DNA of 64,000 nucleotides from the NCBI RefSeq assembly GCF_002733835.1, contig NZ_NVWY01000007.1, positions 62,001-126,000 on the forward strand, written 5' to 3'. Position 1 is the stretch's first letter, and the number at the start of each line of letters is the position of its first letter. The notes under the pieces are model-generated. The model ran no database searches. It had not been told where the DNA came from and saw nothing but the letters and a program-made list of their open reading frames with translations. The stretch is from Alcanivorax sp. (GTDB taxonomy: Bacteria > Pseudomonadota > Gammaproteobacteria > Pseudomonadales > Alcanivoracaceae). The translations under genes were made by a program, and so were the position numbers. Below, piece after piece: positions 55,340-64,000 of the stretch.

Positions 55340-56281
55340 TCAGGCGGCCTCGGCCACCTCTTTCTGTGCCTTTTTGGCAGCCTTCGCTTCAGCGCGGGCT
55401 TTTGCCTTTGCCGCGCCACCCGGCATGTATTCGCGCACATCCCATTTGAAATAACGCTTGAGCACACTATTGGCTTCATCATCATTCTGGCGCCAGCCAT
55501 ACATCTTCGGTTTTTCCTTCTCGATGGCCAGGGTACCGAAGATCAGCCAGTCGTAGATCGCCAGGGTGGACGTCACGTTCTTGGCCGAGTTGGGGCCACG
55601 GGCATGGTGATGGTGATGCTGGGTTGGAAAGGTAATCACGTGCGCCAGTGCCCACATGGTTTTACGCACCCAGGCCCACTTGTGATTATGGAAGTACAGA
55701 TCCCAATTCCAGTTCACATGGGTCTGTGCTGCCCACAACCCTTTAAAGGCCGTCGCCACAAGGAAAATTTCCACCAGGCCCAGATACAGACAAACCAGCT
55801 GGAAGGCGTAGTTAGGCATGATGAACCACCAGGCCCAGCCATTCACAAAGGTTTGCGTCACAGACAGCTGCCCCTTGTTGTCCTGGCCGCCAGCCAGGTG
55901 ATGGGGTCGATGACTCATCTTGTAGAACGCCTGCACCCACTGCAGCGCCTTGTTCTTCGGGCGGCGACTGTGGGCAAACAGGTGGAAGGACCCGTGCAGG
56001 AATTCTTCGATGCAGAAGAAGGCAATCAGGGTCGGCCAGAAATACTCGCTTTGCAGCCAGGCAAGCGATCCGGCACTACCCGGGAAGAGCCCGGTCAGCG
56101 CCAGCGTAATCAACAGCAGCATCAGCGGGCGCTGAATAGCCACCATCATGAAAGTGGCAAGAAACGCGACTTTCCAGTCCTGGCGAGTCTTTCTGCCTTC
56201 GCGGGTGCGGCCCGCAAAGACTTCCCAGATGGCGGTAATAACGATGAAGGTGGTGACTGACAAGGTCAGTATCTGGTCCAT
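55340..56281 (-). CDS. Sterol desaturase / fatty acid hydroxylase family membrane protein
   Basis: A protein of 313 residues, a di-iron membrane oxygenase. Histidine clusters are in CIEEFLHGSFHLFAHSRRP, MSHRPHHLAGG and FPTQHHHHHARG, with about four membrane helices between. A Lys/Ala-rich tail follows. The ATG at 56281 follows GGGAG; one ATG lies 12 codons upstream. Substrate unknown. Divergent from a LysR regulator, likely its controller. Confidence 0.88.
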   Translation of the reverse strand: MDQILTLSVTTFIVITAIWEVFAGRTREGRKTRQDWKVAFLATFMMVAIQRPLMLLLITLALTGLFPGSAGSLAWLQSEYFWPTLIAFFCIEEFLHGSFHLFAHSRRPKNKALQWVQAFYKMSHRPHHLAGGQDNKGQLSVTQTFVNGWAWWFIMPNYAFQLVCLYLGLVEIFLVATAFKGLWAAQTHVNWNWDLYFHNHKWAWVRKTMWALAHVITFPTQHHHHHARGPNSAKNVTSTLAIYDWLIFGTLAIEKEKPKMYGWRQNDDEANSVLKRYFKWDVREYMPGGAAKAKARAEAKAAKKAQKEVAEAA

Positions 56282-56347
56282 GGGTATTCTCCCGGTTGTT
56301 GTTATGCGCACCTCCAAACTAGACAGACTGTATTTATCTTTCTAATT

Positions 56348-56369
56348 GATATTTGGTATAACTAATATC
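56348..56369. promoter_or_regulatory. Inverted repeat immediately before the LysR gene
   Basis: GATATT and AATATC flank a 10-base spacer, ending 1 base before the LysR ATG. AT-rich with an interrupted palindrome, it resembles a LysR-type site. No ribosome site fits between it and the ATG. Confidence 0.45.
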
Positions 56370-56370
56370 C

Positions 56371-57285
56371 ATGAAGCTGAACTTGCGTAGTATCGACCTG
56401 AACCTGCTGCCCGTCTTCGATGCCATCATGGAGGCCGGCCAGCTCTCCCGTGCCGCGGAATCGCTGGGCATGAGCCAGCCCGCAATCAGCGCGGCCCTGC
56501 AGCGCCTGCGCCACACCTTTGCAGACACCCTGTTTGTGCGCACCCACCATGGGATGACACCCACCCCCCGTGCCCGGGAGCTACATGATCAGCTTGGCCC
56601 GCAACTGGCCGCCCTGCGCGACACCCTGAACCCGGATAACCGCTTCGACCCGGCCACCAGCCAGCGCCATTTCCGCATTCTCAGCCTGGACTATTTCGAA
56701 ATGGTGGTACTGGGCCCCCTGCTGGCCAGACTCCGCCAACAAGCGCCCCAGGTGGTACTGGAAATCCTGTCTGCCAACGATGATATGCCCGACGAACTCC
56801 ACAAAGGCCGGGCAGACCTCTCCGTGGACGCTTTCGTGGCTGACGATGACCGCCTGCAACGCAGCGTATTACTGCAAGAACGGCTGTCCGTGATCGCCCG
56901 CAAGGGCCACCCCACCATCAAGGGACGGTGCAACAAACAGCAATTTCTGGATGCCGAACATGTGGTGCTGCCGGACCGCAACCGGCAACTTCCCCTGGAC
57001 CAAATTCTCAATGCCCCCGGCTGGCAGCGCCGCACGGGGGCCCGGGTGACCCAGTTTGCCAGCATGCTGGCGGTTTGCGGCGGCTCGAACCTGATTGCCA
57101 CCGTCCCCGACCGGCTCGCTCAGCAGTACGCCGAAACCATGCAGTTGCAGGTGCTGCCCTTCCCCGTTGACCTGCCGCCCGTCCCCATCTACATGATCTG
57201 GTCACCGGCCCAGCAACGCGACCCGGCCCACCGCTGGCTCCGCCAGCAACTGGAGCAAACCATCGCGCAGGAACCTGCCCCTTGA
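56371..57285 (+). CDS. LysR family transcriptional regulator
   Basis: A 304-residue regulator. The HTH is at about 8-65 (LNLLPVFDAIMEAGQLSRAA, then MSQPAISAALQRLRHTF). The substrate-binding domain is of the NodD/PcpR-like kind. No Shine-Dalgarno sequence is seen, so the start may be leaderless. It is divergent from the desaturase-like gene. Confidence 0.9.
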   Translation: MKLNLRSIDLNLLPVFDAIMEAGQLSRAAESLGMSQPAISAALQRLRHTFADTLFVRTHHGMTPTPRARELHDQLGPQLAALRDTLNPDNRFDPATSQRHFRILSLDYFEMVVLGPLLARLRQQAPQVVLEILSANDDMPDELHKGRADLSVDAFVADDDRLQRSVLLQERLSVIARKGHPTIKGRCNKQQFLDAEHVVLPDRNRQLPLDQILNAPGWQRRTGARVTQFASMLAVCGGSNLIATVPDRLAQQYAETMQLQVLPFPVDLPPVPIYMIWSPAQQRDPAHRWLRQQLEQTIAQEPAP

Positions 57286-57339
57286 ATTCAGGTCCAATCA
57301 TGACCACATACTGACTATTGACGGCAAACAGGACACCTC

Positions 57340-57861
57340 ATGGGTTTTGGTCGCGTTTTCTTTTTCATCTTCGGTTTTGCCCTGCTGGAGGTACTGGTAC
57401 TGGCACAAGTCGCCGGGGCAATCGGCTGGCCAATCACCATTGTTGCTACCGTGGCAACCGCCCTGCTGGGCAGCTACCTGTTCCGCCGCCAGGGCCTCAG
57501 TACCTGGGTACGCCTGAATCAGCGTATGCAGCAAGGTGAAATGCCCGGGCAGGAAATGGTCGAAGGCATGATGCTGCTGCTCGGCGGCGCCCTGCTGATC
57601 ACTCCGGGCTTTATTACCGACGCCGTGGGCTTTGCCTTGTTGCTACCCGGTTCACGCCGCTGGATGGCCAACAAGGTGATCCAGAAAGGCTCGTTGCAAA
57701 GCTTCACCACCGTGCAGGGAGCCGGGTTTGCCTACACTCGCTCAAGCTATTCCGGCGGAGCAACCAACCCGTTCCAGCAACGACCAGGCAGCAACGATGA
57801 CCGAACCGGTCTTGGCGGCGGCGACACCATTGAAGGCGAGTCGCACCGCACGGACCAATAG
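57340..57861 (+). CDS. fxsA: FxsA family membrane protein
   Basis: A 173-residue inner-membrane protein. The family pattern GFALLEVLVLAQVAGAIGWP, the EGMMLLLGGALLITPGFITD segment and a Gly/Ser-rich tail are present. E. coli FxsA affects exclusion of phage T7 by F plasmid; the cellular role is unknown. Frequently found before groESL, not seen here. Confidence 0.9.
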   Translation: MGFGRVFFFIFGFALLEVLVLAQVAGAIGWPITIVATVATALLGSYLFRRQGLSTWVRLNQRMQQGEMPGQEMVEGMMLLLGGALLITPGFITDAVGFALLLPGSRRWMANKVIQKGSLQSFTTVQGAGFAYTRSSYSGGATNPFQQRPGSNDDRTGLGGGDTIEGESHRTDQ

Positions 57862-58078
57862 CGTCCGTAGCCTCTAACCGCCAGCTCGCCCGCCGCCCGT
57901 GCGAGCTTGCCCCAACCTGAAAGCGAAAACGTTCACCGCCCCACTCTATTCATTGAATGAAACCGGATTACACCACCGACCGGCCAAAGACGCCCGGCAC
58001 CGGGTTAGGAAGTGCTCGCCGCCCCTGCTAGACTGCGCCGCCTCGCGGTAGACTCAGAGCACGCCCGGTGGAGGCACC

Positions 58079-59404
58079 ATGAACCCGTTATTCAACCCCA
58101 TTGTCTGGTCCGTATTGATCCTGATGGGCCTCAGCCTTGCCCGCATGAATGTGGTGCTGGCGTTACTCTGCGCCGCACTGGTGGCAGGACTGGGCAGTGG
58201 ACTGGAATTGCAAAGCACGCTTTCCGCCTTCACTGACGGCCTGGGCGACGGTGCCAATATCGCCCTCAGCTATGCCCTGCTGGGGGCTTTTGCCGTGGCC
58301 ATCGCCCGCTCCGGCATCACCGAATGGCTGGCCGGGCGCATCATCGAAAAACTTGGCCGCTCGCCGGATCCCGGCCAGCTACGCCGCATTCGCACCCTGC
58401 TGCTCACCGTGCTGCTGGCGGCCGCGATCATGAGCCAGAACCTGGTGCCCATCCATATCGCCTTCATCCCGATTCTGGTGCCGCCCCTGCTGGAAGTGAT
58501 GCACCAGCTGCGCCTGGATCGCAGGCTGGCCGCCTGCATGCTGACCTTTGGCCTGATCACCCCTTACATGGTGTTGCCAGTGGGCTTCGGCAGTATTTTC
58601 CTGCACACCCAACTGGGGCCCAGCCTGGCCAAGGCCGGCCTGGCGCTGCCCAACGACACCTTGCCCCTGGCCATGCTACTGCCCGCTACCGGCATGCTGG
58701 TTGGCCTGCTGCTTGCCATATTCCGTTACCGTAAACCCCGCGACTACCGGCCCGTACAGCTACCCGGTGAAGAACAGCACGCCCCTCTCTCGGTACGCAA
58801 CGTGGTCGTCGCCGCCCTGGCACTGGCGTCCGCACTGGCCCTGCAGCTTTACAGCGATTCCATTATTCTCGGCGCACTGGTCGGCTTTCTGGTGTTTACG
58901 GCGGGTGGCGTGGTGCCCTGGGGGGACTCCCAGGATGCCTTTACTCAGGGGGTCAAAATGATGTCACTGATTGGCTTCATCATGATCGCCGCTAACGGTT
59001 ACGCCTCTGTGGTGAATGCCAGCGGACAGGTTCCCGTATTGGTGGAAGCGGTAACCAGTGGCTTGCAAAGCCCGCCTATCGCTGCCGCGCTGCTGCTGTT
59101 GCTTGGCCTGTTCGTGACTCTGGGCATTGGTTCGTCCTTTTCCACCATTCCCATCATCACCACTCTCTACGTACCGCTATGCCTGGCGCTGGGTTTTTCT
59201 CCGCTGGCCACGGCAGCGCTGGTAGGCAGCGCCGCCGCCCTGGGTGATGCGGGATCCCCCGCCTCCGACTCCACTCTTGGCCCCACCGCCGGGCTGAATG
59301 CGGACGGCCAGCACGACCATATTCGCGATACAGTTATCCCAACTTTCCTGCACTACAACTTGCCGCTGATTGCCGCCGGGTGGCTGGCGGCCATGGTGCT
59401 TTAA
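58079..59404 (+). CDS. Na+/H+ antiporter family permease (YuiF-like)
   Basis: A 441-residue permease with about 11-12 helices. MSQNLVPIHIAFIPILVPP, ITPYMVLPVGFGSIFLHTQL and the C-terminal GSAAALGDAGSPASDSTLGP resemble the NhaC-related group that includes a histidine exporter (YuiF). The transported molecule is uncertain. Good ribosome site GGAGG. Confidence 0.83.
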   Translation: MNPLFNPIVWSVLILMGLSLARMNVVLALLCAALVAGLGSGLELQSTLSAFTDGLGDGANIALSYALLGAFAVAIARSGITEWLAGRIIEKLGRSPDPGQLRRIRTLLLTVLLAAAIMSQNLVPIHIAFIPILVPPLLEVMHQLRLDRRLAACMLTFGLITPYMVLPVGFGSIFLHTQLGPSLAKAGLALPNDTLPLAMLLPATGMLVGLLLAIFRYRKPRDYRPVQLPGEEQHAPLSVRNVVVAALALASALALQLYSDSIILGALVGFLVFTAGGVVPWGDSQDAFTQGVKMMSLIGFIMIAANGYASVVNASGQVPVLVEAVTSGLQSPPIAAALLLLLGLFVTLGIGSSFSTIPIITTLYVPLCLALGFSPLATAALVGSAAALGDAGSPASDSTLGPTAGLNADGQHDHIRDTVIPTFLHYNLPLIAAGWLAAMVL

Positions 59405-59432
59405 ACAGGCGATGCCCAAGCGATAACGCAAT

Positions 59433-59459
59433 AAAAAAGGCGCCATTGGCGCCTTTTTT
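59433..59459. terminator. Bidirectional terminator
   Basis: AAAAAAGGCGCC-ATT-GGCGCCTTTTTT, serving the convergent antiporter and AraC genes. Confidence 0.92.
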
Positions 59460-59483
59460 ATTTCACTCAAGCGGACTATTGCC

Positions 59484-60497
59484 TTACCCCATCGCATCTT
59501 CTTCTGCTTTCAACTTACGATATTCAATCGGGGTCATCCCCACCCAGCGTTTGAATGCACGGTAAAAGGTCGAAGGCTCGGAAAAGCCGGTGAGGTAGAC
59601 AATTTCATCGATGGATTCATCAGTGCCGGCCAGCAAACGTTTAGCCAAACGGCAGCGGTAATCGGCCACCAGCTGGTTGAAGTTGGTGCCGGCATCCGCC
59701 AGGCGAGTACGCAACTGGCGCGCCTTGATTCCCAACCGTTCCGCCACCTCTTCCAGGTTGGCGTGACCGGATTCCAGCAGCTCACCAATCAGCCGGTTCA
59801 CCTGAGCGACCAGATCCTGTTTTTCCAACCGGGCCACCTGCTCACTGGCAAGTTGCTCGTGCAGATGCAACAGCTCTGGTTCGTGATGGGCGGATGGCAA
59901 GGTCATCACCTTGGCATCGAAATACATGCCAACGCTGGGCATGTCGAATTTCACCGGGCAATCGAACAGACGCTCATATTCCAACTGATCCGCATGGCGG
60001 GCGTGGCCAAAATGCACCTCCACCGGTTCAAACGCATCATCGGTAACGAAGCGGAAAAACTTGATCACGCCCATCATCATGCATTCATTGAGATGACTGA
60101 GACGATGACTCCAGATCATTTGCTTGAGGAAAACCCGATCGCCTTCCTCGAACAATTCACCCTGGGCGGCATCGGACAACAAGCGCTGGTAATCCAGCGC
60201 CCGCTTCAAACCTTCACCAAAGGTAGGACTGGAAAGGAACAGGTACTCCAGCACCTGGCCCTTATAGACGGGAATATGTTCACCCAGATGCAACCCGATA
60301 TGTTCATCGCCAGACACTTTTTCCAGCGCCTGCCAGAACCATTCCTGTGCATCATGGGGGGTACGCAGGTCAGGGACCTGCAAAATGGACTTGTCGAGTC
60401 CAACCTCCGCCAACACGGCATCGGCATCAATACCGGCTTTTACCATGGCCTTGTAGGCCATCCGTAACAGCACACCGGAATCCGTCATTTCTGCCAT
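59484..60497 (-). CDS. AraC family transcriptional regulator (OruR/ArgR-like)
   Basis: A 337-residue regulator. The N-terminal ligand domain (about 15-210) is of the arabinose_bd type found in OruR and in Alcanivorax regulators of lipid use. The C-terminal double HTH has VAERLGIKARQLRTRLADAG and IVYLTGFSEPSTFYRAFKRW. The ATG at 60497 has AAGG at 6 bases; the longer frame runs into the desB terminator. The target is not adjacent in an obvious way. Confidence 0.9.
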   Translation of the reverse strand: MAEMTDSGVLLRMAYKAMVKAGIDADAVLAEVGLDKSILQVPDLRTPHDAQEWFWQALEKVSGDEHIGLHLGEHIPVYKGQVLEYLFLSSPTFGEGLKRALDYQRLLSDAAQGELFEEGDRVFLKQMIWSHRLSHLNECMMMGVIKFFRFVTDDAFEPVEVHFGHARHADQLEYERLFDCPVKFDMPSVGMYFDAKVMTLPSAHHEPELLHLHEQLASEQVARLEKQDLVAQVNRLIGELLESGHANLEEVAERLGIKARQLRTRLADAGTNFNQLVADYRCRLAKRLLAGTDESIDEIVYLTGFSEPSTFYRAFKRWVGMTPIEYRKLKAEEDAMG

Positions 60498-60518
60498 GCG
60501 TTGCCTTGTCCCCAATAC

Positions 60519-60552
60519 AAAAAAAGCTACTCTCAGAATCACTGAGAGTAGC
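60519..60552 (-). terminator. Terminator of the desC-desB operon
   Basis: An 11-base stem (GCTACTCTCAG / CTGAGAGTAGC) with a 5-base loop and seven T on the minus strand. Confidence 0.92.
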
Positions 60553-60621
60553 ATAAGGATGGCAGGGCCGGAACCAGCGCAGGACCGGCCCGAACCAGGA
60601 GATCAAACCGCGCTGGAGCGA

Positions 60622-61779
60622 TCAGGCAGCCTTGCGGTTTTCTGACTGCGGTTCACGGGCAAGGGACACCACTTTGGCTCGCAGACCGTTGAGCGGCCCC
60701 TTGCCACTGTCATCCTTGCTCTTGTTGGGCAAAGACAGCTTGAAGATCCGCTTCCAGACACTCAGCGACTGCTTCATGAACGACCCGGTGTTGTACGGCA
60801 GGCCATGTTTTTCACAGATGGCGCGCACTTCCGGGGCGATTCTCGCGTAACGATGGGCCGGCATGTCCGGGAACAAATGGTGCTCAATCTGGAAGCTCAG
60901 GTTGCCGCTCATCACGTGCATCAGGCGGCCGCCTTCGAAGTTGGCCGACCCCAGCAGCTGGCGAACATACCACTGGCCACGGGTCTCGTTCTCGATCACG
61001 GATTCCGGGAACTGTTCCACCTCTTCCGGGAAGTGACCATTGAAAATCACCTGGGAAGACCACAGGTTGCGCGCCAGGTTGGCTGCCACATTACCGGCAA
61101 ACACGAAGGGGGCGAACGGACCGGCCAGGGCCGGGAACAGCAGGTAGTCCTTGAAGAGCTGCTTGCGCATCTTCTTCCAGGTCGGCTTGAACTCGGCTTT
61201 CAGCTCTTCCTTGGTCTTGGTCTTGTAGATCAGGTAGTCCTCCAGCTTGAGGCTCTGTACCGCCACAAAGTGCTGGAAGAAGGTGGCCAGAATGCCTGCC
61301 AGGATCGGGTTGAACAGGAAGCGCGGTTCCCACTCCTGATCTTCCGACATGCGCAGGATGCCGTAACCAATGTCATGGTCCTTGTCGAGCACGTTGGTGA
61401 AAGTGTGGTGCTCGAAATTGTGGGTCTGCTTCCAGGCCGTGTTGGTGCAGGTGTTGTCCCAGTCAAAAACCTTGGAGTTGATGGCCGGGTCACCCATCCA
61501 GTCGTACTGGCCGTGCATCACGTTATGGCCGATTTCCATGTTGTCCAGAATCTTGGAGGCAGACAGACAAGCCACACCGGCCAGCCATGCCGGCGGCAGG
61601 AAACCCGCCATCAGCAGGCCGCGGCCGGCCACTTCCAGACGACGCTGACGCTTGATCAGGGTACGGATATAGTTGGCATCTTCTTCGCCCAGGTCCGCCA
61701 TTTCACGATTACGGATGGCATCCAGTTCCTGGCCAATAGTCTCGAATTGTTCGGCGGTCAAGTTGCTGAAAATACTCAT
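60622..61779 (-). CDS. desB: Acyl-CoA fatty acid desaturase (DesB-like)
   Basis: A 385-residue membrane di-iron desaturase introducing a double bond in acyl chains. The three His boxes are HNVMHGQYD (about 84-92), HNFEHHTFTNV (about 120-130) and QIEHHLFPDMPAHRY near 300. Ribosome site AGGAG. It lies 64 bases behind a ferredoxin-reductase gene and near a divergent TetR regulator, the same set as the Pseudomonas desCB/desT locus, from which the symbol is taken. Confidence 0.93.
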   Translation of the reverse strand: MSIFSNLTAEQFETIGQELDAIRNREMADLGEEDANYIRTLIKRQRRLEVAGRGLLMAGFLPPAWLAGVACLSASKILDNMEIGHNVMHGQYDWMGDPAINSKVFDWDNTCTNTAWKQTHNFEHHTFTNVLDKDHDIGYGILRMSEDQEWEPRFLFNPILAGILATFFQHFVAVQSLKLEDYLIYKTKTKEELKAEFKPTWKKMRKQLFKDYLLFPALAGPFAPFVFAGNVAANLARNLWSSQVIFNGHFPEEVEQFPESVIENETRGQWYVRQLLGSANFEGGRLMHVMSGNLSFQIEHHLFPDMPAHRYARIAPEVRAICEKHGLPYNTGSFMKQSLSVWKRIFKLSLPNKSKDDSGKGPLNGLRAKVVSLAREPQSENRKAA

Positions 61780-61843
61780 GTGCTTTCTCCTTAAACCCGG
61801 TTTGAAGAATCGTCTTGTGACGCTTCGGTTTGGGTGAATCCGT

Positions 61844-62962
61844 TTAGATGTCCAGAGTCACCGTGCCCACCGGCACGCTGACGCAAATTTGAATGTCTTC
61901 TTCGCCACTGGTGATCTCACCGGTGCGGATATCGCGCACGTCGCCGGCCGTCTTGCGGCAGGTGCAAGCGTGACAGATACCCATGCGGCAACCGGATTCC
62001 GGGGTAAGCCCGGCGGACTCGGCCTGCTCCAGCAGGGTGGCGCCATTATTGATGGCCATTTTTTCGCTCTGAACAAAGCGCACTTCGCCTTCGGCGCTGT
62101 CGCTTTCGATCTGCGGCGCTGCCAGGGTGAACTGCTCCTTGTGCAGACGCTCTGCCAGGCCATCCTCTTCCCAGACTTTTTCCACCGCTGCCATCATCGG
62201 CGGCGGGCCACACAGAAAAGTAGTTGCCTGTGCAAATTCCGGCGCTGCAATGTACAGATGTTCACGGGAAAACAGGCCGGAAAGCTCATCCTGTTCACCC
62301 TCATCATTGAAGCAACGCACCAGGGTCACGTTGTCGTGAGTCCGGGCAATCTCGTCCAGCTCGCTGGCGTAGATCATGTCGGCGGCGCTGTTGGCGTAAT
62401 GCAGGAAGGTGATCGGGCCACTGAAGCCTTCGTCACACAGGGTGCGCAGCATGGACATCACCGGGGTAATACCGCTGCCACCACTGATCAGCAGCACCTG
62501 CTCCGGGCGTTCTTCCGGCAGGGCGAATTCGCCGTCCGCCTGGGACAGCAACACCACGTCACCCACACTGAGTTGTTCACGCAGGTGACGGGACACAAAG
62601 CCGTTGGCGTGCACTTTGGCGGTCAGCTCGATGCAGCCGTCGGCGCGGTGCAGGGAGTTGGCCGGTGAGTAGCAGCGGGTCTGACGCTTGCCATCAATGG
62701 TGACGGAAAGCTGCACGAACTGACCGGGAACAAAGCCTTCCCAGTTATGATTGGGACGCAGGGTCAAGGTCACGCTGTCGTTGGTCAGGTAGCGCACGGC
62801 TTCTACCTTGGCGCGCACCTCATTAACGGACCACAGCGGATTGAACACTTCCAGATAACGGTCGACGCCGTGGGGATAGGAAAGAATATCCGCCACACGG
62901 GACTGCAGCAGGCGGGTCAGGCCTTGCTGAAAACGGCTGGAGGTCTGTGTCATTGCGTTCAT
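61844..62962 (-). CDS. desC: Ferredoxin-NAD(P)H reductase with C-terminal 2Fe-2S domain (DesC-like)
   Basis: A protein of about 372 residues that passes electrons to the desaturase. FAD-binding RCYSPANS, NAD-binding LLISGGSGITPVMSML and FLCGPPPMM are present. The plant-type 2Fe-2S centre is CRMGICHACTCRKTAG, with a last Cys in IQICVSVP. Several ATGs lie close together; the one at 62962 has AGGG at 9 bases. Its promoter lies in the gap to the divergent desT. Confidence 0.92.
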   Translation of the reverse strand: MNAMTQTSSRFQQGLTRLLQSRVADILSYPHGVDRYLEVFNPLWSVNEVRAKVEAVRYLTNDSVTLTLRPNHNWEGFVPGQFVQLSVTIDGKRQTRCYSPANSLHRADGCIELTAKVHANGFVSRHLREQLSVGDVVLLSQADGEFALPEERPEQVLLISGGSGITPVMSMLRTLCDEGFSGPITFLHYANSAADMIYASELDEIARTHDNVTLVRCFNDEGEQDELSGLFSREHLYIAAPEFAQATTFLCGPPPMMAAVEKVWEEDGLAERLHKEQFTLAAPQIESDSAEGEVRFVQSEKMAINNGATLLEQAESAGLTPESGCRMGICHACTCRKTAGDVRDIRTGEITSGEEDIQICVSVPVGTVTLDI

Positions 62963-62982
62963 TGGGTTCATCCCTGTAAGTG

Positions 62983-63034
62983 AACAGTTGTACGCATTAT
63001 TCACAGACCCACAATTCAAGTCAACACCTGTACA
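62983..63034. promoter_or_regulatory. desC promoter and candidate DesT sites
   Basis: Minus strand TTGACT (63019-63024), 17-base spacer, AATAAT (62996-63001). Two similar motifs, AACAGTTGTACG (62983-62994) and AACACCTGTACA (63023-63034), flank it, 40 bases apart. A repressor binding both would cover the promoter. Confidence 0.5.
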
Positions 63035-63264
63035 CTTAATTTTGCAAATACCTGCATTATCATGCAGTTACACATGTTTTTTGCGCACCAGTTGCATCAC
63101 GGCCCCACAACGAGGAGAATTTACAGCGTAATTTTCAGGGTCTGTTGGTGCTTCAAGCCCACCCAGCCCCCGCACTTGCTTCTCCAGCCAGCCGAAAACG
63201 GGGCATGAGACTGCCGGTCGCGCTTAACCCAACGACCTGAAACCCAACGCAGAGGCAACCGGCA

Positions 63265-63915
63265 ATGACCAAGGAAACCACCAGCAGATCGCGCAAGCCC
63301 AAACGCGGCCAGACCCGGGAAGCCTTGATGGCCGCGGCGCTGGAACTGGTGGTCAAGAAAGCCCCCTTTTCTGCCTTGAGCCTGCGCGAAGTCACCAAGA
63401 AAGCCGGCGTGGTCCCAACCGCCTTCTACCGGCACTTCCCGGACATGAGCGCCCTGGGCCTGACGCTGCTGGATGAATCTTTCCGCACCCTGCGCCATAT
63501 GATGCGCCAGGTCCGCCAGGAAGAACTGCCCAATGAGCGCATGCTGCGCGGATCCCTGGAGGTGTACTTCAACTATGTCCGCAACAACCGCGCCCACTTC
63601 CTGTTCGTCTCCAAGGAACTGGCCGGTGGCACCCCCACCATGCGCAACGCCATTCGCCGGGAAATCCGCATGTTCACCAACGAGCTGGCCATGGACATGG
63701 CACGCTTTCCGTTTCTGAATCATGTCAATGCGGAAGACCTGCAAATGATGGCCGGGCTGGTGGTCAACAACGTCACCGCCCTGACCCAGGAAATGCTCGA
63801 ACTGGAAGAAATTGATGAGACCGGTCAGCGAGAAGTGCTAATGACCGCCGAGAAACAACTGCGTCTGATTTACTTCGGCGTGGGCATGTGGCGCTCGGAC
63901 AAGAGCAGTTCCTGA
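63265..63915 (+). CDS. desT: TetR family regulator, DesT-like
   Basis: A 216-residue TetR protein. HTH at about 30-60 (ALSLREVTKKAGVVPTAFYR). The acyl-CoA-sensing DesT of Pseudomonas controls the same two genes, and here it is divergent from desC-desB, so control of acyl desaturation by the saturated/unsaturated acyl-CoA ratio is likely. The 85 bases to the window end hold nothing recognised. Confidence 0.88.
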   Translation: MTKETTSRSRKPKRGQTREALMAAALELVVKKAPFSALSLREVTKKAGVVPTAFYRHFPDMSALGLTLLDESFRTLRHMMRQVRQEELPNERMLRGSLEVYFNYVRNNRAHFLFVSKELAGGTPTMRNAIRREIRMFTNELAMDMARFPFLNHVNAEDLQMMAGLVVNNVTALTQEMLELEEIDETGQREVLMTAEKQLRLIYFGVGMWRSDKSSS

Positions 63916-64000
63916 ACGCATTTCACACTTTGCGCCCTTGTGCCACGCGCCTGTGCTTAACTCACCAGACTCCCTGTCTATACGGCCAATAGCGACTCCC

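Noticed and set aside
60565-60593. Hairpin GGGCCGG / CCGGCCC between desB and its terminator
   Set aside because: It has a long loop and no T run; the real terminator is the strong hairpin at 60519-60552.
61793-61803. PsrA box (AAACCCGGTTT) between desC and desB
   Set aside because: It has arms similar to the consensus but lies within the operon next to the desB ribosome site, where a repressor site would be odd; likely chance.

Overview
The window reads as chromosome of a marine, lipid- and hydrocarbon-degrading gammaproteobacterium, most likely Alcanivorax or a close relative. The main reasons are the Pseudomonas-like order dnaK-grpE-recN-fur-bamE-rnfH-smpB-ssrA, a tmRNA tag ending ANDDSYALAA, high GC with strong third-position bias, and many genes for fatty-acid breakdown and membrane-lipid adjustment. 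This placement is inferred from gene content and was not searched.

Layout. Bases 1-9714 hold the heat-shock and trans-translation block: dnaK (cut by the window edge), grpE and hrcA, with sigma32-type promoters before grpE and dnaK, then an RDD membrane protein, recN, fur, bamE, rnfH, a sodium symporter, smpB and ssrA. Bases 9560-12540 are an accessory islet at the 3' end of ssrA. It holds a second, diverged ssrA 3' end with its own terminator, an MNT/HEPN toxin-antitoxin pair with a probable frameshift, the deleted remains of a second MNT module, an orphan HTH regulator and an orphan HNH endonuclease. No integrase is visible.

Bases 12600-25740 carry small hypotheticals, a secreted subtilisin-like protease, a CPD/6-4 photolyase-like Fe-S protein, ahpC/ahpF, a c-di-GMP enzyme, mtgA with a lipoprotein, and a glutamine amidotransferase. 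Bases 25740-34850 hold a REP cluster, leuA with an apparent attenuator, an Lrp-type regulator, dodecin, a small heat-shock protein, a nitroreductase and the fatty-acid cis/trans isomerase cti. Bases 35160-45900 hold a paired acyl-CoA dehydrogenase operon, an ArsR-controlled Old Yellow Enzyme, fadH with a divergent TetR, and a molybdopterin oxidoreductase. Bases 45890-64000 hold a hydrolase, a PepSY/PepSY/response-regulator/kinase operon, a LuxR regulator, a divergent thiolase/FabG pair around a PsrA-like box, a sterol-desaturase-like protein with a divergent LysR, an antiporter, an AraC regulator and a desC-desB/desT locus.

Working together: cti, desBC/desT, the thiolase, the long FabG, fadH and the acyl-CoA dehydrogenase pair point to uptake, oxidation and remodelling of long-chain fatty acids. 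ahpCF, the photolyase, RecN, Fur, dodecin and the chaperones are stress functions.

The most unusual feature is not a gene. At least fifteen intergenic sites carry short arrays with an exact 7-base period. They belong to several sequence families, usually lie just after stop codons beside terminators, and are sometimes arranged as inverted pairs forming large hairpins. One array supplies the last codons of leuA.
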